NCBI GenBank assembly: GCA_937916405.1
Contig: CALFUF010000004.1
Coordinates: 1-7,777 of the forward strand
DNA from: an uncultured Prevotella sp.
Lineage (GTDB): Bacteria; Bacteroidota; Bacteroidia; Bacteroidales; Bacteroidaceae
Direction: 5' to 3'
Length of the DNA stretch: 7,777 bases
Shown: positions 1 through 5,172 of the stretch, piece after piece
Layout: every line of letters begins with the position of its first letter
Position numbering within the stretch: the stretch's first letter is position 1
Made by a program: the position numbers and the translations under genes
Notes under the pieces: model-generated
The model's database searches: none
Told to the model about the DNA's origin: nothing
What the model saw: the letters and a program-made list of their open reading frames with translations, nothing else

Positions 1-42
1 CATTTCTACGCTTCCCAAATTTTCCAATTCTTCGTTATCCAC
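1..42 (-). CDS. grpE: Probable GrpE nucleotide exchange factor, first 14 codons only
   Basis: Only 14 codons are visible before the window edge, reading V(M)-D-N-E-E-L-E-N-L-G-S-V-E-M from a GTG start at 42-40. The short acidic beginning fits a GrpE N-terminus, but that segment is poorly conserved, so the call rests mainly on position: it directly follows hrcA on the same strand, and hrcA-grpE-dnaK is a common heat-shock operon order. GrpE is the cytoplasmic exchange factor that releases ADP from DnaK. The GTG start is chosen because of the ribosome binding site just upstream, at the end of hrcA. It could instead be an unrelated gene. Confidence 0.4.
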   Translation of the reverse strand, partial: MDNEELENLGSVEM

Positions 43-55
43 TTCCTGTTTCCTG

Positions 56-62
56 CCTCCTA
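56..62 (-). promoter_or_regulatory. Strong Shine-Dalgarno site overlapping the hrcA stop codon
   Basis: Read on the - strand this is TAGGAGG: the TAG stop of hrcA merges into a GGAGG ribosome binding site. It lies 13 nt before the GTG start proposed for grpE, and a second purine run (AGGAA, 47-43) abuts that start. The spacing is a little long, so either run may be the working site. Such a site is typical of organisms that use Shine-Dalgarno initiation, and differs from the A-rich leaders of the + strand genes in this window. Confidence 0.55.
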
Positions 63-518
63 ACTGCTTTCGTTCAACGCTTCGGCAACGCTTTCAAGGA
101 CGCTGATTGACTTCTCATAGTCCATCCTTAATGGCCCTATTAAGCCCAAAACCGCTCTCTGTTGGCGCGGACGTGCAGGGATTAAAATCATCGCGCTGTC
201 TTCCATTCCTTCGGTTTCGTTCTCTTCGCCGAGCGAAATTTTCAGATCCGAAGTCTTGCGGCATTTTTCAATCATGTCTGCCAAAGGCTTTTCCTGCTCG
301 AGCAAACTTAAGACCGCTTGCAGTCTCGATAACGCCTGAAAATGCGGAAGTCCCAAAATCTGCAGAGCTCCGGAACTGAAAAATTTATAATTTTGCTCCA
401 TCAAAAATTTATCAAGCTCTCTGATAGCTTCTCGACAAGAATTTTCAGCCTCTTCAAGTCCGCCTAAGACATATTGATAAAGAATTTCACGAACTTCGCT
501 CCATGAATGACCGCAGGC
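60..518 (-). CDS. hrcA: HrcA heat-inducible transcription repressor, C-terminal half (5' end missing)
   Basis: About 152 C-terminal residues of HrcA, the repressor that binds CIRCE operators and controls chaperone genes. The family's terminal signatures are clear: a GEEN motif preceded by I-S-L (about 240-220), and IGPLRMDY (140-117), the equivalent of the family's GPTRMDY, followed by a helix ending L-N-E-S-S at the TAG stop. The segment HSWSEVREIL (509-480) plausibly matches the helix after the middle of the protein. The N-terminal winged-helix DNA-binding domain and roughly the first half of the usual 340 or so residues are absent. The reading frame stays open to 782, but that extension is merely the antisense of the dehydrogenase and has no HrcA character. 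As it stands it cannot be a working repressor. It is convincing as HrcA; whether it is broken in the organism or only in the assembly is open. Confidence 0.85.
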   Translation of the reverse strand, partial: ACGHSWSEVREILYQYVLGGLEEAENSCREAIRELDKFLMEQNYKFFSSGALQILGLPHFQALSRLQAVLSLLEQEKPLADMIEKCRKTSDLKISLGEENETEGMEDSAMILIPARPRQQRAVLGLIGPLRMDYEKSISVLESVAEALNESS

Positions 519-535
519 AAACGTGCTGATTCTGC
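505..535. other. Probable breakpoint joining two unrelated DNA segments
   Basis: To the left, the - strand encodes HrcA up to about 510-518; to the right, the + strand encodes the dehydrogenase from about 522-535. Both proteins lose homology at this point, each missing its N-terminal part, and no intergenic DNA separates them. Two divergent genes cannot both be naturally intact here. The exact base cannot be set by eye, so a range is given. The cause may be an assembly chimera, a deletion or an integration; no insertion sequence or duplicated target is visible. Confidence 0.65.
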
Positions 536-1358
536 TGGAGAGATTGTGCTGACGAACAAGGTGATTCTTGGTCGGAAGGAAATTGAGCAGCTGCCACGAC
601 TTGAATATATAGGTGTACTGGCAACGGGCTATAACGTGGTGGACATCGAGACTGCACGCGAACACGGCATAACGGTGACGAATGTGCCAGCCTACAGTAC
701 GATGAGTGTGGCGCAGATGGTGTTCGCCCATCTGCTGACCGTCACCAACCGTACGGAGCATTATGCCATCCAAAACCGTCAAGGACGTTGGAGTGAGAAT
801 CCCGATTTCTGCTATTGGGACACCCCCTTACAGGAACTTGCTGGGAAGACTATGGGTATCGTAGGGCTTGGGAATATCGGTAGTCGGGTGGCACAGATAG
901 CACAGGCTTTCGGCATGAAGGTGAAAGCACTGACCAGTAAGCATGCCGACGTACTACCGTCGGGTATTCAGAAAGCCGACCTCACTGAGTTGTTGAGCAC
1001 CTCCGATGTTGTCACCCTGCATTGTCCGTTGACAGACGAGACACGCCATCTCATCCATGCCGACACACTACGGATGATGAAGCCGACAGCCATCCTTATC
1101 AATACAGGCAGAGGTCCTTTGGTCAACGATGCCGATGTCGCAGAGGCATTGCGCACCAACCGTCTTGCAGCCTATTGCGCTGATGTGTTGACAGAGGAGC
1201 CACCCAAGGCAGACCATCCCCTACTCGACCAGTCCAATGCCTTTATCACTCCCCATATCGCATGGGCTACGAGAGAAGCCCGCATCCGATTATTACAGAC
1301 TGCTATCGCCAATGTCTGTGCATTCGTCAATGGCAGTCCCCAAAATATCATAAAATAA
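507..1358 (+). CDS. D-2-hydroxyacid dehydrogenase (NAD-dependent, glycerate dehydrogenase-like), N-terminally truncated
   Basis: Cytoplasmic NAD(P)-dependent oxidoreductase that interconverts a 2-oxoacid and a D-2-hydroxyacid; the substrate (glycerate/hydroxypyruvate, lactate or other) cannot be fixed from sequence. The Rossmann nucleotide-binding motif G-L-G-N-I-G is at residues 120-125. The catalytic triad is present as Arg202 (NTGRGPL), Glu231 (DVLTEEPP) and His250 (TPHIAWAT). The segment IVLTNKVIL, followed by YIGVLATGYNVVD, is typical of the family but begins at residue 13 instead of about 45-50, so about 35 N-terminal residues (first strand and helix of the substrate domain) are missing; family members are about 315-320 residues and this is 283. 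The ATG at 507 directly follows an in-frame TGA (504-506), has no promoter or leader, and residues 1-5 do not look native. The remainder appears intact. The next gene follows after 21 bp. Confidence 0.85.
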   Translation: MTAGKRADSAGEIVLTNKVILGRKEIEQLPRLEYIGVLATGYNVVDIETAREHGITVTNVPAYSTMSVAQMVFAHLLTVTNRTEHYAIQNRQGRWSENPDFCYWDTPLQELAGKTMGIVGLGNIGSRVAQIAQAFGMKVKALTSKHADVLPSGIQKADLTELLSTSDVVTLHCPLTDETRHLIHADTLRMMKPTAILINTGRGPLVNDADVAEALRTNRLAAYCADVLTEEPPKADHPLLDQSNAFITPHIAWATREARIRLLQTAIANVCAFVNGSPQNIIK

Positions 1359-1379
1359 CCAACAAACAATACGAAAGCT

Positions 1380-1841
1380 ATGATTAGGAAAGCAGAGAAG
1401 AGAGACATTCCTGGTTTGATCAAACTCCTTTATCAAGCCGATGCCGTTCATAACGGTATTCGCCCAGACCTGTTTAAGTCGAACACCCCCAAATATGACG
1501 AGCAAGAGCTGGAGCACATCCTCGAAGAAGAGCACAAACCTATCTTTGTGTATGATGACGGAAAGATAGTAGGACATGCCTTCTGTCAGATTACGGAGGT
1601 AAGGAACCACAGACTACTGCAAGATATCAAGACCTTGTATATCGATGATATCTGTGTAGATGAAGTCGTTCGAGGCAAACATATCGGAAAGGCATTGTAC
1701 GAGTTTGTCCGTGACTACGCCAAGTCTATCGGATGCTATAACATCACCCTCAATGTCTGGGAGGGCAACGACCCTGCCCAGCGTTTCTACCAGAGCATGG
1801 GTATGCAAGTGCAGAAAACAGGTATGGAGATTATTTTGTAA
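1380..1841 (+). CDS. GNAT family N-acetyltransferase
   Basis: A single-domain, 153-residue GCN5-related acetyltransferase that would transfer an acetyl group from acetyl-CoA to an amine; the acceptor is unknown. Strand beta-4 and motif A read I-D-D-I-C-V-D-E, then R-G-K-H-I-G-K-A (residues 98-105), which is the R/Q-x-x-G-x-G/A pyrophosphate loop that binds CoA. Motif B follows as N-V-W-E-G-N (about 115-120) and F-Y-Q-S-M-G-M (136-142), the usual C-terminal helix and strand. There is no signal peptide. The length is normal for the family and the gene looks complete. It starts 21 bp after the dehydrogenase and ends 24 bp before the phosphatase, so the three are probably one transcript, although this does not reveal the substrate. 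The start ATG fits the usual family N-terminus M-I-R-K-A, so an upstream start is unlikely. Confidence 0.88.
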   Translation: MIRKAEKRDIPGLIKLLYQADAVHNGIRPDLFKSNTPKYDEQELEHILEEEHKPIFVYDDGKIVGHAFCQITEVRNHRLLQDIKTLYIDDICVDEVVRGKHIGKALYEFVRDYAKSIGCYNITLNVWEGNDPAQRFYQSMGMQVQKTGMEIIL

Positions 1842-1865
1842 TTCAAACACCCAATTTTTACCATC

Positions 1866-3128
1866 ATGACTAAAAGATTCGTAACTATCCTATTCTCCGC
1901 ACTCCTCTCCCTGACTATAGGAGCGCAAAGCATCAACGTCCTTGACCAGCTTAAAGAAACCCCAAGGAAAGCCTATGGCAACGACTGTCCCTATCTGTTT
2001 GAGGAAACCCCTGAGACCAAGGCGCCGAAAGGCTACAAGCCATTCTATATCAGCCACTATGCCCGTCATGGGTCACGTTACAACTGGAGTTCCAAGCTCT
2101 ATAAGGATCTGGACACCTTGCTGACCACAGCCCATGAGAAGCAGCTGCTCACCTCTGAGGGCGAGGCTTTCTATCGTAAGTTCATTGCCGTCAAAGACGA
2201 GCTGATGACAGGTGTCGGAGAGTTGACCCAGTTGGGATGGGAACAGCACCAAGGTATCGCACGAAGGATGTACAACCATTTCCCCGAGGTATTCAAGAAA
2301 GGTGGTAATGTGCTTGCCGTCTCCTCCCTCTCCGGACGTTGTGTGCTGAGCATGTCAGCATTCTGTCAGGAGCTGGTACAGTGTAACCCGAAGATAGAGA
2401 TTCGCGAGCAGTCATCCCGCTTTACCCTTGACGCTGTCGTACCTAACGACCATCAGAACCCCCATAAGCGTGACTTCCCCAAGGCAAAGCCCCGTTACGA
2501 GGCAAACCGTAGTCAGTTTAAATACGACAACACCATCGTTGACAAGGTGCTGGCAAGAACCTTCACGTCAACAGAAGGGTTGTCTGGAGACAAGCATAAG
2601 AACGCCTATGTCCTCATCGATTTTTACAAGACACTGCCCAGTATCAATTATGAGGGCATGATGGGCAACCTGATTACTGACGAGGATATTGTCGAGCAGT
2701 GGGAGACTTCCAACTTAGGGTCCTACACATGGGTATTCACAGACAAATATGTAGTCATCCCCATTCTGCAAGACATCATCCAGAAAGCCGATGCTGTATT
2801 CACAGGCAGTAGTGACCATCTCGCAGACCTTCGTTTCGGACACGACTCCTTCATAGGTCCCTTGACCGTCCTGATGGGTATCAACGGTGCCGACCTTGAC
2901 CCAGAGGACCCCTATGACGTGAAGAACTGTTACCAGAACTGGGAGACGTGTAAGGCTTGTAACATCCAACTGGTGTTCTACCGTGGTAAACAAGGACGTT
3001 ACGACATCCTCGTGAAATGCCTGCTCAACGGTATGGAGGCAAAACTGCCCGTACCTACCACACAGGCTCCTTACTACCGATGGACAGACTTCCGTGACTT
3101 CTACACGAAGCGGTGCAGTAGTTTCTAA
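1866..3128 (+). CDS. Exported histidine-type phosphatase (histidine acid phosphatase / MINPP-like)
   Basis: A 420-residue branch-2 histidine phosphatase that hydrolyses phosphomonoesters through a phosphohistidine intermediate. Residues 1-20 form a Sec signal peptide (K-R, a hydrophobic run, then T-I-G-A before Gln21), so it should act in the periplasm or beyond; no lipobox cysteine is present. The nucleophile motif is R-H-G-S-R (67-71), with His68 as the attacking residue. A further conserved arginine is likely Arg158 (S-G-R-C-V). The proton-donor motif is His326-Asp327 in F-G-H-D-S. This HD pair is the histidine acid phosphatase form, not the HAE form of multiple inositol polyphosphate phosphatases, although overall it resembles the phytase-like phosphatases common in Bacteroides and Prevotella. 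Possible substrates are phytate, inositol phosphates or other organic phosphates. Several cysteines in the C-terminal third could form disulfides. The gene is complete, follows the acetyltransferase by 24 bp and ends before the fucose promoter. Confidence 0.85.
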   Translation: MTKRFVTILFSALLSLTIGAQSINVLDQLKETPRKAYGNDCPYLFEETPETKAPKGYKPFYISHYARHGSRYNWSSKLYKDLDTLLTTAHEKQLLTSEGEAFYRKFIAVKDELMTGVGELTQLGWEQHQGIARRMYNHFPEVFKKGGNVLAVSSLSGRCVLSMSAFCQELVQCNPKIEIREQSSRFTLDAVVPNDHQNPHKRDFPKAKPRYEANRSQFKYDNTIVDKVLARTFTSTEGLSGDKHKNAYVLIDFYKTLPSINYEGMMGNLITDEDIVEQWETSNLGSYTWVFTDKYVVIPILQDIIQKADAVFTGSSDHLADLRFGHDSFIGPLTVLMGINGADLDPEDPYDVKNCYQNWETCKACNIQLVFYRGKQGRYDILVKCLLNGMEAKLPVPTTQAPYYRWTDFRDFYTKRCSSF

Positions 3129-3158
3129 TTGTCTTTCATTTTTCACATTTTAATATCC

Positions 3159-3191
3159 TTTTGCTAAGAAACGAAGAATTTTTTAGCAAAA
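3159..3191. repeat. 13-bp imperfect inverted repeat upstream of the fucose operon promoter
   Basis: The arms are 3159-3171 (TTTTGCTAAGAAA) and 3179-3191 (TTTTTTAGCAAAA), pairing at all 13 positions with one G-T wobble, around a 7-base loop; the outer 9 bp (TTTTGCTAA/TTAGCAAAA) are perfect. The repeat ends about 26 bp before the -7 box, just outside the -33 region, which is where an activator or repressor of the operon could bind. As a terminator for the phosphatase transcript it would be weak, since the stem is AT-rich and the bases after it are mostly A, not T. I favour an operator role, but the evidence is only symmetry and position. Confidence 0.45.
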
Positions 3192-3217
3192 AATTACGTT
3201 TATTATAAAATAATGTG

Positions 3218-3225
3218 TATCTTTG
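3218..3225 (+). promoter_or_regulatory. Bacteroidetes-type promoter -7 box (TATCTTTG) for the fucose operon
   Basis: TATCTTTG matches the Bacteroidetes primary sigma -7 consensus TAnnTTTG at every fixed position. It implies a transcript start near 3230 and an A-rich leader of about 35-40 nt before the ATG at 3268. The -33 region (about 3194-3200, TTACGTT) is only a poor match to TTTG, which would fit a promoter that needs an activator. It is the only good promoter seen between the phosphatase and the aldo/keto reductase. Confidence 0.6.
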
Positions 3226-3267
3226 TACTTTGAAACAAATAAAACTACTAATATTACTAAAACGAAT

Positions 3268-4218
3268 ATGGTATATAACGAGATAGGAAAGACGGGAATG
3301 CGCGTGTCGAACTTAGGTTTCGGCGCATCCTCACTGGGTGGCGTGTTCCATGGCATCAAGGAAGAAGAGGGTATTCAAGCGGTGTTCACTGCTGTGGAGA
3401 ACGGTATTAACTTCATCGACGTGTCACCCTACTACGGACACCTGAAGGCTGAGACCGTCTTGGGTAAGGCACTGAAGGACATTCCCCGTGACAAATATTA
3501 TCTCTCCACGAAGGTGGGACGCTACGGCAAGGACGGAAAGAACATCTGGGACTACTCCGCGAAACGTGCCACAGAGAGCGTGTATGAGAGCATGGAACGC
3601 CTGAACATCGACTACATCGACCTGATCAACGTCCATGACGTGGAGTTTCAGGGCGATATGGAGGGCGGCTTGCAAAAGATAGTGGACGAGACGCTGCCTG
3701 CCCTGGTGGAACTGCGTGACAAAGGTATCGTGAGACATGTGGGTATCACAGACCTGCAGCCAGAGAATCTGCGCTGGGTCATAGAGCATGCAGAGCCAGG
3801 ATCCGTGGAGAGCGTACTTTGTTTCTGTCATTACAGTCTGAACGACACGTTACTGAAAGACTATCTTGGTTTCTTTGAACAGCATAACGTAGGTGTCATC
3901 AACGCCTCCCCCTTCTCGATGGGTTTGTTGTCACAGCGTGGTGCTCCTGATTGGCACCCAGCCAGCCAAGACCTGAAAGAGGCATGTGCCAAGGCTGCTG
4001 CCTACTGTGAGGCACAAGGCTACCCTATCGACAAACTTGCCATCCAGTTCTCTACCAGTCTGAATCCCCGCATTGCCACGACCCTGTTCAGCAGTGCTAA
4101 TCCCAATAACGTATTGAAGAACATCCAGTACGTCAATGAGCCGATGGACGAGGAGTTGGTCAAGAAAGTACAGGAGATTATCGGTGACCAAATGTTTGTA
4201 AGATGGAAAAACTCGTAA
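3268..4218 (+). CDS. Aldo/keto reductase, L-fucose / L-galactose dehydrogenase type
   Basis: A 316-residue NAD(P)-dependent TIM-barrel oxidoreductase. It probably oxidises L-fucose (or the related L-galactose or D-arabinose) at C1 to the lactone. The aldo/keto reductase tetrad is complete: Asp51, Tyr56, Lys82 and His123, in the contexts F-I-D-V-S-P-Y-Y-G, S-T-K-V-G and N-V-H-D. The stretch I-N-A-S-P-F-S-M-G-L-L (211-221) and the later D-W-H-P-A-S recall plant L-galactose dehydrogenase and bacterial L-fucose dehydrogenases. The start is set at ATG 3268; the frame opens further upstream at TTG 3223, but that codon lies inside the promoter -7 box and would add 15 low-complexity residues. It is the first gene of the operon and overlaps the lactonase gene by 16 bp, which fits a dehydrogenase-lactonase pair. 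The family is certain; the fucose assignment rests on motifs and neighbours. Confidence 0.85.
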   Translation: MVYNEIGKTGMRVSNLGFGASSLGGVFHGIKEEEGIQAVFTAVENGINFIDVSPYYGHLKAETVLGKALKDIPRDKYYLSTKVGRYGKDGKNIWDYSAKRATESVYESMERLNIDYIDLINVHDVEFQGDMEGGLQKIVDETLPALVELRDKGIVRHVGITDLQPENLRWVIEHAEPGSVESVLCFCHYSLNDTLLKDYLGFFEQHNVGVINASPFSMGLLSQRGAPDWHPASQDLKEACAKAAAYCEAQGYPIDKLAIQFSTSLNPRIATTLFSSANPNNVLKNIQYVNEPMDEELVKKVQEIIGDQMFVRWKNS

Positions 4219-5144
4219 TCATCGACGCACACAGCCACCTGTGGTTGAGACAAGACACCACATGGAACGGGAAAGTCATCCGCTCCCTGAAAAACGGGCG
4301 CAGCATCTTCCTGGACGAAGAGGTGCAGATGATTCCACCGTTTATCATAGACGGTGTGAACTCCGCCGAGGTGTTCCTCTCCAACATGGACTATGCCCAA
4401 GTGGCTGCCGCTGTCGTGGTACAAGAGTTTATCGACGGTATCCAGAACGACTATCTTGCCGAGGTGAAGCGTCGTTATCCTAACCGTTTCTTTGTCTGCG
4501 GCATGTGCGACTACCTGCACGACGGCTTCTATGAGCAAGCCGAGCAGTTGATCACTGATGGTCGTTTCCAAGGTATCGCTATCCCCGGACACCGTCTGTT
4601 AGGTCGTCCGCTGACCTCCCCGGAGATGATGCGGATGTTCCACCTGATGGAGCAGAAAGACATGCTCCTGTCGATCACCCTTGCTGACGGAGACCAGCAG
4701 GTTGGTGAGTTGCGAGAGGTTATCAGCGAGTGCCCCCACCTGCGTATCGCCATCGGACACATGGGTATGGCGAATCCCCCACAATCCAATCCTTGGGAGA
4801 ACAAGAGCTGGCGGGAGCAGATCTCCTTGGCAAGAAACGAGCACGTAGCGATGGAGATGGGTGGTATCACCTGGCTCTACAATAGTGAGTTCTATCCCTA
4901 CCCTACAGCCGTCCGTACCATCCGTGAGGCAGCGGAACTGGTAGGTATGGACAAGATCATGTGGGGCAGTGACTATCCCCGTACCATCACCGCCATCACC
5001 TATCGGATGTCCTACGACTTCCTCTTGAAGTCACAAGAACTGACAAATGATGACAAGCGGCAACTACTGGGTGAGAACGCCCGTCGCTTCTACCGTTTCG
5101 GAGAACTCGTCGAACTGCCCTATATTAAGAATATGAGTGAGTAA
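4203..5144 (+). CDS. Amidohydrolase-2 family protein, probable L-fuconolactonase
   Basis: A 313-residue metal-dependent hydrolase of the amidohydrolase-2 (PF04909-type) family, expected to open the sugar lactone made by the preceding dehydrogenase to the acid (L-fuconolactone to L-fuconate). The N-terminal metal motif is D-A-H-S-H (His10, His12). A second histidine is His186 in I-A-I-G-H-M-G, the catalytic aspartate is Asp257 in M-W-G-S-D-Y-P-R, and the family's closing E-N-A-R-R-F-Y is at 291-297. There is no signal peptide, so it is cytoplasmic. Its ATG lies 16 bp inside the reductase gene in another frame, suggesting translational coupling. fucI begins 28 bp after its stop. The related decarboxylases of the same superfamily are an alternative, but the neighbour set favours lactonase. 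Confidence 0.8.
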   Translation: MEKLVIIDAHSHLWLRQDTTWNGKVIRSLKNGRSIFLDEEVQMIPPFIIDGVNSAEVFLSNMDYAQVAAAVVVQEFIDGIQNDYLAEVKRRYPNRFFVCGMCDYLHDGFYEQAEQLITDGRFQGIAIPGHRLLGRPLTSPEMMRMFHLMEQKDMLLSITLADGDQQVGELREVISECPHLRIAIGHMGMANPPQSNPWENKSWREQISLARNEHVAMEMGGITWLYNSEFYPYPTAVRTIREAAELVGMDKIMWGSDYPRTITAITYRMSYDFLLKSQELTNDDKRQLLGENARRFYRFGELVELPYIKNMSE

Positions 5145-5151
5145 ATAAAAA

Positions 5152-5172
5152 TACTAAAACAAATTATAGAAT
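5152..5172 (+). promoter_or_regulatory. A-rich translation leader of fucI
   Basis: The 28-bp gap before fucI has no Shine-Dalgarno sequence but is very rich in A and T, as is usual for Bacteroidetes initiation regions. Its TACTAAAACAAAT (5152-5164) repeats, with one mismatch, the TACTAAAACGAAT that directly precedes the aldo/keto reductase start (3255-3267). Confidence 0.35.

Noticed and set aside
107..379. 90-residue + strand open frame antisense to hrcA
   Set aside because: HrcA signatures on the other strand are clear; this frame has no leader and no recognisable domain.
519..782. N-terminal extension of the HrcA reading frame on the - strand (start at 782)
   Set aside because: Residues 1 to about 88 are the antisense of the dehydrogenase and show no winged-helix or HrcA features; the frame is open by chance across the breakpoint.
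1832..1838. TATTTTG upstream of the phosphatase as a possible -7 box
   Set aside because: It is one base short of TAnnTTTG, lies in the end of the acetyltransferase gene and has no -33 partner; read-through from the upstream gene is simpler.
3159..3200. Rho-independent terminator after the phosphatase gene
   Set aside because: The stem is AT-rich and is followed mainly by A rather than a T run on the + strand, so an intrinsic terminator is not well supported.
4020..4592. 190-residue open frame on the - strand across the reductase-lactonase junction
   Set aside because: Antisense to two well-supported genes, with no start signal and no recognisable motifs.
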